Positions 46,014 through 54,889 of a stretch of DNA of 64,000 bases are shown here, one piece after another (the first letter of the stretch is position 1; every line of letters begins with the position of its first letter). The notes under the pieces were generated by a model, which worked only from the letters and a program-made list of their open reading frames with translations, made no database searches and was not told where the DNA came from. The position numbers and the translations under genes were made by a program. Source of the stretch: Verrucomicrobiota bacterium. GTDB taxonomy: Bacteria > Verrucomicrobiota > Verrucomicrobiia > CAIQCK01. Location: positions 186,001 to 250,000 of the forward strand of contig JAPLTX010000014.1 in the NCBI GenBank assembly GCA_026397915.1. The letters are read 5' to 3'.

Positions 46014-46985
46014 TCACTTGCCGCCCTTGAGTTTGGCGATGAGAAACTCCAAGGCGGAAAGATGCTTCACGTCGGGTGCGCCGGGATAGACCAACTCGCA
46101 CTCGACGCCAACATTCTTGCACTTCTCCTGCAACTTCACGCCGTAGTTCGCCGTGTGCGTCGGGTCCTTCTGCGGCTGGCCGAGCGCGGGCACGGCGCTG
46201 TAGATGAGATAGACCGGCGGATCGCCCGCGGTGACATGCTCGATGGGCGAGTATTCCTTGATCCACGGCAGGACCGATTCGCGCGCGGCGAGGAACTCCG
46301 CGAAGCGCGTGTCGCGCGACTTGATATTGTTCGGGTCCATAAAACCAAACGCGTGCCCGCCATAGCGGCTGTTCGGCGTCCACTCCTTCAACTCCCGCGG
46401 ATCGAGCGAGGTCTGCGCGCCCGTCACCGCGGCGCACCAGAGCCGCGTGGACTCGCGCGCCACAAGGTCGCCGCTTTTCGGATCGGCCATGTCCTTGTGG
46501 AACGCCAACCACAACGACGAGCAAGCGCCCGCCGAACCGCCCGACGCGCCGATGCGCTGCTTGTCGAGGTTCCACTCGCCGGCCTTGCTGCGGACGAATT
46601 GCAGCGCGCGCGCCGCGTCATGGAGCGGCCACTCCACCGGCGGCTTCACGCCCGCGAGCTGCGCCTGCCACGAGTAGCGGTAGTTGATAGAGACGATGGA
46701 GATGCCGGCGTCGAGGAGTTTGATCATGCCGCCCACGCCGTTTTTGTCGCCCGCCACCCATCCGCCGCCGTGGATGAAGAACAGCAGCGGCGTCGGCTTG
46801 TCCGACTTGGCTTTGTAGAAGTCCAGCACCTGCCGCTCGTGCGCGCCGTAGGCGACGCCACCGAGCGTTGGTGCCGGCAGCACAACTTTGGGTTTGGCAT
46901 CGGACTTTGGTTTTGTCGGCCCGTCCGCAGCGAAGGATGAAGGAACGCAGAGGGACGCGAGGAGAAGGATGAATAGTTTCTTCAT
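46014..46985 (-). CDS. Exported alpha/beta-hydrolase (HSL-type esterase), copy 1
   Basis: The 323-residue protein has a signal peptide (MKKLFILLLASLCVPSSFAA), the oxyanion-hole motif HGGGW (72-76) and the nucleophile elbow GASGGSAGA with Ser151, as in hormone-sensitive-lipase-type esterases. The Asp and His of the triad probably lie near DPPVYLIYSA and DPTHTANYG. Such enzymes hydrolyse carboxyl esters; in this context deacetylation of a polysaccharide is plausible. Its ATG shares one base with the stop of copy 2 (TAATG), so the two are coupled. Over the mature region it is closely similar to copy 2. Confidence 0.88.
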   Translation of the reverse strand: MKKLFILLLASLCVPSSFAADGPTKPKSDAKPKVVLPAPTLGGVAYGAHERQVLDFYKAKSDKPTPLLFFIHGGGWVAGDKNGVGGMIKLLDAGISIVSINYRYSWQAQLAGVKPPVEWPLHDAARALQFVRSKAGEWNLDKQRIGASGGSAGACSSLWLAFHKDMADPKSGDLVARESTRLWCAAVTGAQTSLDPRELKEWTPNSRYGGHAFGFMDPNNIKSRDTRFAEFLAARESVLPWIKEYSPIEHVTAGDPPVYLIYSAVPALGQPQKDPTHTANYGVKLQEKCKNVGVECELVYPGAPDVKHLSALEFLIAKLKGGK

Positions 46986-47980
46986 TACTTGGCCTCCGCC
47001 TTGAGTTTCTTGATGAGGTAATCCTGTGCCGTCGGATGTTTCACGTCAGGCGCGCCGGGATAGACCAACTCACACTCGACACCGACGCTCTTGCATTTCT
47101 CCTGGAGCTTCACGCCGAAGTTCGATGTGTGCGTTGGGTCCTTCTGGTCCTGGCCGAGCGCGGGCGGGGCGGAGAAAATCAGATAGACGGGCGGGTCATC
47201 GGAGGTGACGAGCGCGTAGGGCGAATACTCCGCGATCCACGGCAGGATGGTGTCGCGCTTGGCAAGGAACTCATCGAACTGCGAAAGTTTCTTCGCCGGG
47301 TCACCCTTGAAGCCAAACGCGTGGCCGCCGTATTTGCTGTTCGGCGTCCACTCCTTCATCTGCTTTGGGTCGAGCGTCGTCTGCGCGCCGATCACCGCGG
47401 CGCACCAGAGGCGTGTGGATTCGCGCGCCACGGGGTCATTGCTCTTCGGGTCGGCGAGGTTGGGATGAAACGCCAGCCACAACGACGAGCAAGCGCCCGC
47501 CGAGCCGCCCGATGCGCCGATGCGCTTCTTGTCAATGTTCCACTCCGCAGCCTTGCTGCGGACGAACTGAAGCGCCCGCGCCGCATCGTGGAGCGGTCCC
47601 TTCACCGGCGGCACCACGTTGTCGGCGGTCGCCTCCGGGATGAAGCGATACTCAATCGAGACGACGGAGATGCCGGCCTTCAAACATTCGGTCAGGCCGC
47701 TGACCCTGTCTTTGGTGCCGGCCATCCAGCCGCCGCCGTGGATGAAGAACAACAACGGTGTCGGCTTCGACGACTCCGCCTTCCAAAAATCGAGCACCTG
47801 CTTCGGATGCGAGCCGTAAGCGACGTTGGCCAGCGTCGGCTTGGGGCCGGGCGGTGCCTTGGCGGCCACCGCTTTGGCCTGTTTTTTGGCTTTGGGCGCG
47901 TCGGCTGCCGAAGCAATCCCGTGCGCCCACACGAGCGCCGCGCTGATCAATACACACGAAACGAATGCTCTCTTGTTCAT
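46985..47980 (-). CDS. Exported alpha/beta-hydrolase (HSL-type esterase), copy 2
   Basis: I start at 47980 (MNKRAFVSCVLISAALVWAH) because GAGGAG then lies at proper spacing; the ATG at 47986 abuts it. The protein has 331 residues with HGGGW, GASGGSAGA and DPPVYLIFSA as in copy 1. A Lys/Ala-rich stretch (KAKKQAKAVAAKAPPGPKP) follows the signal peptide. Signal peptide and 5' region are not those of copy 1 but nearly those of sulfatase 19 (75 of 92 bases identical by hand count). It is thus a tandem duplicate with a swapped leader. Confidence 0.88.
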   Translation of the reverse strand: MNKRAFVSCVLISAALVWAHGIASAADAPKAKKQAKAVAAKAPPGPKPTLANVAYGSHPKQVLDFWKAESSKPTPLLFFIHGGGWMAGTKDRVSGLTECLKAGISVVSIEYRFIPEATADNVVPPVKGPLHDAARALQFVRSKAAEWNIDKKRIGASGGSAGACSSLWLAFHPNLADPKSNDPVARESTRLWCAAVIGAQTTLDPKQMKEWTPNSKYGGHAFGFKGDPAKKLSQFDEFLAKRDTILPWIAEYSPYALVTSDDPPVYLIFSAPPALGQDQKDPTHTSNFGVKLQEKCKSVGVECELVYPGAPDVKHPTAQDYLIKKLKAEAK

Positions 47981-47986
47981 CTTCAT
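47895..47986 (-). repeat. Leader/signal-peptide segment shared with sulfatase 19 (copy at 49487-49578)
   Basis: These 92 bases align without gaps to 49487-49578, with 17 differences by hand count. They cover ATGAAGATG and the whole signal peptide. The proteins downstream are unrelated. Confidence 0.8.
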
Positions 47987-48057
47987 CTCCTCGTTTGAGT
48001 TTCAGTTTCTAACACCAACGTCATCCATTCGACGCACAGATTTTACGCGCCGCCCTT

Positions 48058-49572
48058 TCATTTCGGTGCGAATCCTTCGCGAATCTCTCCGTCATGGCCG
48101 ATGAGCGGCTTCGGCTCCGGCACGCGGCCCAGCGCGCGGCAACCGGGGCCGACGCCATCAAGACCGAGATCGTCTTTTATCCGCTCTGCCAACGATTGGA
48201 GCTTCTTCACCATGTCGGGGTTCTCCTTGGCGACGTTAGCGGATTCGCCGATATCGGTGTCGAGGTTGTAAAGCTGCGGCTCGCTCGGTTGAGCTTGTGC
48301 CTTGGCCTTTGCCTTGGCTTTAGGCGCGGCGACACCGAGGTGCAGCTTCCACGGCCCGCTGCGGACGGCTTCCAGTTTGAAACCGCGGAAATAATAGAAC
48401 ACGTCATGTGGTGTCTGTTTGCTCTCGCCGGAAAGCAGCGGCCAGATGTCGCAACCGTCGAGTTTGCGGTCCGCAGGCAGTCGGCCGCCGGCGAGACGCA
48501 CGAAGGTGGGGAGCACGTCCATCATGCCGGTGATCGCGTCGCAACTCGTGCCGGCGGGAATATGGCCAGGCCACCACGCAATGGTCGGCTCGCGCATCCC
48601 GCCTTCCCACGTCGAGCCTTTGAAGCCGCGCAATGGCGCGTTCACGGCGCGCGGCGTGCCGCCGTTGTCGGAGGTGAAGATGACCAGCGTCTTCGAATCG
48701 AGCTTCAGTTCGCGCAACGTATCAAGCACCCTGCCGACGCTCCAGTCCACCTCCTCGACCCAGTCGCTGTAAATCCCGCTCGGCGACTTGCCCGCCCAGC
48801 TCTTGCCCGGATAGATCGGGAAGTGGACGGCGTTGTGCGGCAGGTAGAGGAAGAACGACTTGGCGCGGTTCGTCTGGATGAACTTCACCGCTGCTGTGGT
48901 ATAGCGCTCGACTATGCCCTGCTGCTCGTCCTGCTTCACGCGCGCGATGACCTTCTCGTTCTCCAGCAATGGCAGCGGCGGCTGGCCGTAGCCATACAGG
49001 CCGAACTCATCACCCGCTTTGTTGCGCTGCTTCGCGTTGGGCTTGGGGATGGGATCGCCGAGGCTGCTCTTGGAACCTTCCTCCGCCATACCCATGTCGT
49101 TCGAGTAGGGAATGCCGAGGTAGTAATCGAACCCGCGCCGCGTCGGCAGGAACGGCGGCTGGTCGCCAAGATGCCACTTGCCGATGCAGCCGGTCGCGTA
49201 GCCGGATTCCTTGAGCAACTCCGCCACCGTGCGCCGCTCGGTGGTCAGGCCGACGGCGCTGGCAGGAAAAAGCACGCCAGGAATCGGCAGCACGCGCTTC
49301 GGATAACAGCCGGTCATCAGCGCCGCACGCGACGGCGAACAGACCGGCGCGGCGTAAAAGCAGGCGAGCTTGCATCCTTCCTTCGCCATGCGGTCGAGAT
49401 GCGGGGTGCGGTTGAGCTTCGAGCCGAACGGCCCGATGTCTGCGTAACCCATGTCGTCAATGTTGATGACGATGAAGTTCGGCCTCGGCGCGTCGGCTGA
49501 CGAAGCGGTCCCCAACCCCCACGTGAGAACCGCGCTGATCCACACACACGAAACGAATACTCGCCTGTCCAT
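48058..49572 (-). CDS. Sulfatase 19
   Basis: I start at MDRRVFVSCVWISAVLTWGL (49572), nine bases from AGGAG; 49578 is an alternative. The 504-residue enzyme has VINIDDMGYADIGPFGSKLN and VCSPSRAALMTGCYPKRVLP with Cys78 as formylglycine, [20 protein letters not shown] and IFTSDNGGTPRAVN. It is the closest relative of sulfatase 6 but keeps a canonical motif and lacks the lectin-like tail. A repetitive basic stretch (APKAKAKAKAQAQPSEP) lies near residue 420. It is the first gene of the second sulfatase block. Confidence 0.93.
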   Translation of the reverse strand: MDRRVFVSCVWISAVLTWGLGTASSADAPRPNFIVINIDDMGYADIGPFGSKLNRTPHLDRMAKEGCKLACFYAAPVCSPSRAALMTGCYPKRVLPIPGVLFPASAVGLTTERRTVAELLKESGYATGCIGKWHLGDQPPFLPTRRGFDYYLGIPYSNDMGMAEEGSKSSLGDPIPKPNAKQRNKAGDEFGLYGYGQPPLPLLENEKVIARVKQDEQQGIVERYTTAAVKFIQTNRAKSFFLYLPHNAVHFPIYPGKSWAGKSPSGIYSDWVEEVDWSVGRVLDTLRELKLDSKTLVIFTSDNGGTPRAVNAPLRGFKGSTWEGGMREPTIAWWPGHIPAGTSCDAITGMMDVLPTFVRLAGGRLPADRKLDGCDIWPLLSGESKQTPHDVFYYFRGFKLEAVRSGPWKLHLGVAAPKAKAKAKAQAQPSEPQLYNLDTDIGESANVAKENPDMVKKLQSLAERIKDDLGLDGVGPGCRALGRVPEPKPLIGHDGEIREGFAPK

Positions 49573-49578
49573 CTTCAT
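49487..49578 (-). repeat. Leader/signal-peptide segment shared with esterase copy 2 (copy at 47895-47986)
   Basis: Second copy of the 92-base leader; weaker similarity (TAACACCGTCA versus TAACACCAACGTCA) may continue into the untranslated region upstream. Confidence 0.8.
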
Positions 49579-49675
49579 TAACTCCTTTCGATTCGACCTC
49601 TTTAACACCGTCACGCTGCGCTTGGATACAGGAATTTTCCAACCGCCCTCTGCACCGGGGCGTGTGTCCCAACAG

Positions 49676-49691
49676 ACAAGACGGGTCTTGT
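49676..49691. promoter_or_regulatory. Operator-like palindrome between the two divergent operons
   Basis: ACAAGAC-GG-GTCTTGT is a perfect 7-bp inverted repeat with a two-base centre, in the 188-base region between sulfatase 19 (minus) and the lipoprotein gene (plus). The short spacing fits a dimeric repressor or activator site serving both operons. I see no clear -35/-10 pairs nearby. Confidence 0.45.
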
Positions 49692-49760
49692 TACAACTTT
49701 CTTGCAGAAGCTCTTTTCTTGGCTTCGACAGTCCGCTAGTATTCCGCAGTGTCAGATGCG

Positions 49761-49949
49761 ATGAACATGAGACTCGTTACCGCGAAACGTCATCTTTTGC
49801 TTTTCGTTCTGCCCCTCCTGCTTTTGTCGGGATGCGCCATGGAGCCGGCTGACAAGGAGTTTTTCTACCGGAGCTGGACGCGCCCCAGCGGGGCTACAGC
49901 GCCCCTCCGCGAGATGCCACCTTCTCAGCCGCCTCCTCCGCCGCCATGA
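49761..49949 (+). CDS. Small proline-tailed lipoprotein
   Basis: The ORF track starts this at a GTG (49749); the ATG at 49761 gives 62 residues, MNMRLVTAKRHLLLFVLPLL, with a lipobox LLSGC and mature protein starting CAMEPADKEFFYRSWTRP. It ends in a poly-proline tail (PPSQPPPPPP). No Shine-Dalgarno is evident. Tiny lipoproteins with a DxEFFYRxW-like core seem to recur in verrucomicrobia, but I cannot assign a function. It would be the first gene of the plus-strand operon. Confidence 0.55.
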   Translation: MNMRLVTAKRHLLLFVLPLLLLSGCAMEPADKEFFYRSWTRPSGATAPLREMPPSQPPPPPP

Positions 49950-50048
49950 TCGCCGACCGCCCCGTGTGCCGCTGACGCGCGGTTTCGGCGTTGCTCTCCA
50001 ACGGTCACGGGCCTACGCTCGCGGGCAAACTTCAATGGAGTTGCCGAC

Positions 50049-51965
50049 ATGGAACTGGTTCTGATCACGCTCTTCGCGCTCAGCCCGCTGGAAAAGGTTT
50101 TCCCTGACACGCCTGTGCCGCCACAGCCGGCGCAGGGCGTCGTCCTCTGGTGCGCGCGCAATGAAGCCGAGTGCGCGCAGATCGCTGTCCGCAGCACTCA
50201 GGCGCTCACGGGCGCAACGGTGCGCGTCGGGCCGTTGAAGCACGTCGGCGGCTACACGCTGCCGACCGAGGCGGTCCAGTGGAACTTCGTCGGCTCAATC
50301 CCGCTGAAGAAGAATACGCCGTGTGAGAACGCAACCACCTTGGCCCGCAAGGCGCCGTGCGACATGCCCGACGTGTTGCTGGCGGAGCGTGCGCGAGATA
50401 TCCCGGCCAACAGCACGCAGGCGATCTACCTTACCGTCACCGTGCCGAAGGACGCGCCCGATGGCCGCTACACCGGCACCGTCACGCTCGTCGCCGACGG
50501 GAAGGAAACCTCGCTGCCGGTGGAGTTGAACGTCTGGCCGTTCACGGTGCCAGATGAGCGCCATCTCTTCGTGACCAACTGGATCAATCACGGCACCATC
50601 GCCAAGGCGCACAAGGTCGAGCTGTGGTCGGACGCGTTCTTCGCCATCTACGGCAAGTATCTCGACAACATGCACGCGCACCGTCAGAACATCGCCTGGG
50701 TGCCGTGGTCGCTCATCAAAGTGACGGAGAAGAACGGCGGGCGGCTGAGCTTCGACTATGTGTTGTTCGACCGCTACGTCGAGGAATTGCACAAGCACGG
50801 CGTCGCCGACCGCATCGAGATCATGTTTGTCGGCCACTTTAAAGACGGCTGGAGTGGCAGGGAGATCGCGCTGACGCGGCTCGAAGTGAAGGACGCGAAG
50901 ACGGGCCAGCGCAAGAAACTCGAATTTGATCAAGGCCTCGCGCTGCTGCTGCACGATCTAGAGCAGCATCTGGAGCAAAAAGGCTGGCTCGACAAAGCCG
51001 TCATCCACATCGCGGACGAATCGTCGCAATACACCGTCCTCTCATGGCGCGAGCAATCCCGCCGCGTCCACCAAGCCGCGCCGCGGCTCAAGCGCATTGA
51101 CGCCATTGAAGCGTCCGACTTCGGCGACGACCTCGAGGTCTGGGTGCCGAAGCTCTCGCACCTGAAGAACTGGCTGCCGCAATACCAAGCCCAGCAACGC
51201 GCCGGCAAGGAACTGTGGTTCTATATCTGCTGCCATCCGACCGGCGGCTACTATCCGAACCGCTTCCTCGACTACCGGCTCGGCATGGTGCGGCTTATCC
51301 ACTGGCTCAACGCCGCCTACGACCTCGCGGGCTACTTGCATTGGGGCTGGTGCGCGTGGAAGAGCGACGATCCCTTTGGCGCGCCGCCGGACACATTGCC
51401 GCCGGGCGACACGCACACGGTCTATCCCGGCCCCGACGGCCCGCTGAACTCGCTTCGCTGGGAAGCGCAACGCGACAGCCTCGAAGACTTCGAGTATCTC
51501 TGGCTCCTCACGCAGCGGATGAAGGACGTGAAGCAAAAGCTCGGCAAGGTTGCTGCGGAGTTCGATCCCGCCGAGCGCGGCAAGGACTTCTGCCGGCGGC
51601 TGGTCCGCGACTTCGCCGACGTGACGAGCGATCCGCGCGAGATCGAGGAAACCCGTCGCGCGCTCGCCGCCGAGATCATCGCCGCGCCGCAGGAACCGCT
51701 TGTGATGTGGACGACGCGCCCGGCGGAATGGAGCGAGTTGGTGCCCGGCCCAATCGCCGTCGAAGTCCACGGTGCCGTCCAGCCCGGCACGACAATCAAG
51801 GGTTTGAACGTGGTCATCGAGCCAAGCGGACGTTTTCGAGGTGTCACGCATCTGTCGGCCAAGCACTCGAAGATTGAGTTGACCTTCACGCGCGACGGCG
51901 CGACCAAGACGCTCGTGCGGCAGTTCCGCGTGCGCACCGCACCGGCAACTGCGGCGGCGAAGTGA
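50049..51965 (+). CDS. GH123-like / DUF4091 glycoside hydrolase
   Basis: The 638-residue protein starts after GGAG at nine bases. The N-terminal 165 residues look like a beta-sandwich (YLTVTVPKDAPDGRYTGTVT); the middle is a TIM barrel of DUF4091/GH123 type with IHIADESSQ (Asp323-Glu324). In characterised GH123 enzymes an Asp-Glu pair acts in substrate-assisted cleavage of beta-GalNAc. GYLHWGWCAWKSDDPF and LRWEAQRDSLEDFEYLWLL are classic for the family. The N-terminus (MELVLITLFALSPLEKVFPD) is a poor signal peptide. It suggests GalNAc-containing substrate, though many DUF4091 proteins are uncharacterised. Confidence 0.82.
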   Translation: MELVLITLFALSPLEKVFPDTPVPPQPAQGVVLWCARNEAECAQIAVRSTQALTGATVRVGPLKHVGGYTLPTEAVQWNFVGSIPLKKNTPCENATTLARKAPCDMPDVLLAERARDIPANSTQAIYLTVTVPKDAPDGRYTGTVTLVADGKETSLPVELNVWPFTVPDERHLFVTNWINHGTIAKAHKVELWSDAFFAIYGKYLDNMHAHRQNIAWVPWSLIKVTEKNGGRLSFDYVLFDRYVEELHKHGVADRIEIMFVGHFKDGWSGREIALTRLEVKDAKTGQRKKLEFDQGLALLLHDLEQHLEQKGWLDKAVIHIADESSQYTVLSWREQSRRVHQAAPRLKRIDAIEASDFGDDLEVWVPKLSHLKNWLPQYQAQQRAGKELWFYICCHPTGGYYPNRFLDYRLGMVRLIHWLNAAYDLAGYLHWGWCAWKSDDPFGAPPDTLPPGDTHTVYPGPDGPLNSLRWEAQRDSLEDFEYLWLLTQRMKDVKQKLGKVAAEFDPAERGKDFCRRLVRDFADVTSDPREIEETRRALAAEIIAAPQEPLVMWTTRPAEWSELVPGPIAVEVHGAVQPGTTIKGLNVVIEPSGRFRGVTHLSAKHSKIELTFTRDGATKTLVRQFRVRTAPATAAAK

Positions 51966-51999
51966 CGAACCGTAAACTTGCACTAATAACATTGAGCCG

Positions 52000-54885
52000 A
52001 TGAAAACATTCGCGACGATTCTGTTGGCGCTCGCTTCATGCGTCGTCGCCGCTTCAGCGGCGGACCACGGAGGCGCGGTGTTCAACTACGACTTTGAGAA
52101 CGGGGCTGAGCTTGGCAAATATCCGGAGCTATCGTTCAAGGATATCGAAGCCGCCGTCGTCGCGCCGGGAGCGAGCGGGAGCGGCCATGCGTTGCGCTTT
52201 CGCAACCTCACGCCCGGCCGCTACGCGCAGGTCACCATCAAGCGGTCGTTCCCGTTGCAGAAGAACCTCGTGCTGTCGTTCGACCACCGCGAGGAGATCG
52301 AAGCGGGCGGCGAGGCGAGCTACCTCGGCGTGCTCTTCTACGACATCGCCGGCAAGTCGTGGTTCAGCAGCGACGATTTCGGGCCGAAGTGGCGGCACAC
52401 CGAGATCGTGCTCGGCGAGATGCGCAGCTCCAACGGTGGCGTGCTTGCGCTCGGCAAGGTGATGGAACGCATCAACCTCTACGGCCGCGCCAAGGGCGAC
52501 ACGAAGACCGTGATGACCGTCTGGCTCGACAACATCACACTCCGCGCGCAGGCGCCGTCCGCACGCCAGAGCGACGAGGTGCGCACATCCACGTCGAATC
52601 CACCGTTCTTCAACTGGCCGCGCGCCAAGGGTGAGACGAAACTTCAGCATTCGACCGACCCCGCCTTCCCCGACGCGAAGACCACGACCGTCACCGTGTC
52701 GCAGAACTTCCACACGCCGCCCCAACCGCTCGCGCCGGAGCTGTGGTATTGGCGCGTTTGGACTTCGTCGGAACTGACCGAAGGTTGGTCAGAGGTTCGC
52801 CGAGCCAACATCGTGCCGGAGGCGCACCGGTTCATCACCGAGCCAGTGCCGATGGCGAAGATCACCGCAGCGCCGCGCCCGCGCGTGATTGACCTCGACG
52901 CGGCCCGCAAGGAACACGCCGGCAAAAACGCCACCGCGCTGGTGAAGTCGGCGGAGAAGATTCATCGTAGCGGCGTGCCGGCCGACCCGCCGCGCTACGC
53001 GCCGGGCAATCCCGACTGGCCGACGTGGATTGACTGGTATGGGAAGGTCCACGGCGGCATCACCAGCCGGACCGGCAGGAAACTCCAGCAAATCGCACAG
53101 CTCGCCGCGCTCACGCGTGACCCGCAGGTCGTCACGTGGACCAAGGAAATGGCGTTTGCCGCCGCCGCGTGGAATCCGAAAGGCGGCAGCGCGATGGAGG
53201 TCGGTGACATCGGCGCGCAGCATCTCATCCGCGGCCTGAGTTGGTGCTACGACGCGCTTCATGACGACCTTTCCGCCGACGAGCGCGTGAAGTTGCGGGC
53301 CGTCATCGTCGAGCGCGCGGAGCAGTTCTGGACACGGCTGAATCCTTTCCGCAGCAACGAATTCAACAACCACGCATGGCTCCAGACGCTCGCGATGGCC
53401 GAAGCCGGCTTCGTGCTCATCGGCGAACACGACGAAGCCGCTGTGTGGGCGGAGTATTCGCGGCAACTTTACCTCGGCCGGTTCCTCTGCTGCCTCGGTT
53501 ACCAGGGCGACAACAACGAAGGCATCGGCTACTGGGGTTACGGTCTCCTGTTCGTGATTGATTACGGCGACCTGATGCGGCACGTCTGCGGCATTGATCT
53601 CTTCCAACATCCGTGGCTGAACCAGACGGCGCGGTTTCCGATGTATTGCGCGCCTCCGGGCGCGTGGGCCGTCAGTTTCGCCGACACCGCCAAGCCCAAC
53701 CACAGCGTCCGCGGCCCCGCCGAGCAACGACAGGTGCGCGACCTCGCCGTCCGCACGCGTGATCCCTACGCCCTCTGGTATGCCGGCGCGACCAACGCCG
53801 TGGACGGCCTCGCGCCGAAGCCGCCGACCGACCTGCCACAGTCCATCCACTACCGCCACATCGGTTGGGTTATCTTCAACACCTCGCTCGCGGACGGTTT
53901 GGAGAACTCCACCTTCGCGATGCGCAGCGGGCCGTTCTACGCCGGCCACCAGCATGACGACCAGAACGGTTTCGTCATCCATGCCTACGGTGAGAAGCTC
54001 GCGATAGATTCCGGTTACTACGACTGGTATGGCAGCCCGCACTTCAAGGGCTACTCCACGCTCACCCGCGCCCACAACGCCATCCTCGTCAATGGCAAGA
54101 ACCAGGCGCACATGGAGAAGGGTGCCGACGGTCGCATCGCTGCCTACTTCGATTCGCCTGCCTACGGCTACACCGTCGGCGACGCGTCGAATCCCGCCGT
54201 CTATCTCGGACATCTCAAACGCTTCGACCGCCGCGCGCTGTTCATCAAACCCGGCTTCGTTGTCATTCACGACGTGCTGCAATCGAGCGCCGCGCCCGCC
54301 CGCTACGACTGGCTGCTCCACGCCGTCGCGCCCATCGAAACCGACGCCGCCTCTCAGTCATTCGCACTCACTTCCGGCAACGCCGCGCTGCGCGGACGAT
54401 TCCTTTCCCCGTCGAAGCTCGCGATGACGGTGACGAAAGGCTACCCCGTCGAACCGGTGGACGGCTATAGCACTCGGCCCGTGCCGCCGGAGAAATACGC
54501 CCACGAGTGGACGCTAACGACCACGCGCACCGCGCCGACCGCAAACGAGGACTTCATCACCGTCATGCAAATCCGCCGCCTCGCGCCCGTCGCCGAGCCG
54601 GAGGCGCGCATCGAGTCACTGAAAGCTGCCAACGCATTCGGCGTTCGCATCGTCGCCGACAAAGACACGCACATCGTCCTCTTCCGCCAGCGCGATGCGA
54701 AAGACGCGATGAACGGTGGTGCTTTGGAAAGCGACGGCGACGTGGCGGCTGTCCACTACGACTCGCAGAGCGGCGAAGTGCGGAGCGCATTTGCCTGCGG
54801 AGCCACGCGCCTGTGTTTCCGCGGAAAAGAACTGTTCCGCAACGCAACACCAACCGACTGGTCACTGCCCGCTCAAAGGAACTGA
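52000..54885 (+). CDS. Heparinase II/III-like polysaccharide lyase
   Basis: The 961-residue exported protein (MKTFATILLALASCVVAASA) begins with a jelly-roll-like region (residues 25-185), a fibronectin-like segment (PPFFNWPRAKGETKLQHSTD), then an alpha/alpha toroid with NNHAWLQTLAMAEAGF near 456 and a C-terminal beta-sandwich with GHQHDDQNGFVIHAYGEKLA near 648 and THAHN-like LTRAHNAILVNGKNQ. These are hallmarks of DUF4962/Hepar_II_III proteins, which cleave uronic-acid-containing glycans by beta-elimination. The likely catalytic Asn/His/Tyr are in the NNHAW and later segments. It follows the GH123-like gene after 34 bases. Confidence 0.87.
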   Translation: MKTFATILLALASCVVAASAADHGGAVFNYDFENGAELGKYPELSFKDIEAAVVAPGASGSGHALRFRNLTPGRYAQVTIKRSFPLQKNLVLSFDHREEIEAGGEASYLGVLFYDIAGKSWFSSDDFGPKWRHTEIVLGEMRSSNGGVLALGKVMERINLYGRAKGDTKTVMTVWLDNITLRAQAPSARQSDEVRTSTSNPPFFNWPRAKGETKLQHSTDPAFPDAKTTTVTVSQNFHTPPQPLAPELWYWRVWTSSELTEGWSEVRRANIVPEAHRFITEPVPMAKITAAPRPRVIDLDAARKEHAGKNATALVKSAEKIHRSGVPADPPRYAPGNPDWPTWIDWYGKVHGGITSRTGRKLQQIAQLAALTRDPQVVTWTKEMAFAAAAWNPKGGSAMEVGDIGAQHLIRGLSWCYDALHDDLSADERVKLRAVIVERAEQFWTRLNPFRSNEFNNHAWLQTLAMAEAGFVLIGEHDEAAVWAEYSRQLYLGRFLCCLGYQGDNNEGIGYWGYGLLFVIDYGDLMRHVCGIDLFQHPWLNQTARFPMYCAPPGAWAVSFADTAKPNHSVRGPAEQRQVRDLAVRTRDPYALWYAGATNAVDGLAPKPPTDLPQSIHYRHIGWVIFNTSLADGLENSTFAMRSGPFYAGHQHDDQNGFVIHAYGEKLAIDSGYYDWYGSPHFKGYSTLTRAHNAILVNGKNQAHMEKGADGRIAAYFDSPAYGYTVGDASNPAVYLGHLKRFDRRALFIKPGFVVIHDVLQSSAAPARYDWLLHAVAPIETDAASQSFALTSGNAALRGRFLSPSKLAMTVTKGYPVEPVDGYSTRPVPPEKYAHEWTLTTTRTAPTANEDFITVMQIRRLAPVAEPEARIESLKAANAFGVRIVADKDTHIVLFRQRDAKDAMNGGALESDGDVAAVHYDSQSGEVRSAFACGATRLCFRGKELFRNATPTDWSLPAQRN

Positions 54886-54889
54886 ACCC

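Noticed and set aside
36471-49572. Phosphodiesterase or alkaline phosphatase identity for the sulfatase genes
   Set aside because: These superfamily relatives use Ser/Thr nucleophiles; every protein here keeps a cysteine in a CxxxR/K context followed by TG or a close variant.
49925-50197. 90-residue minus-strand ORF opposite the lipoprotein and GH123-like genes
   Set aside because: No motif, no ribosome-binding site, and it overlaps two better-supported genes.
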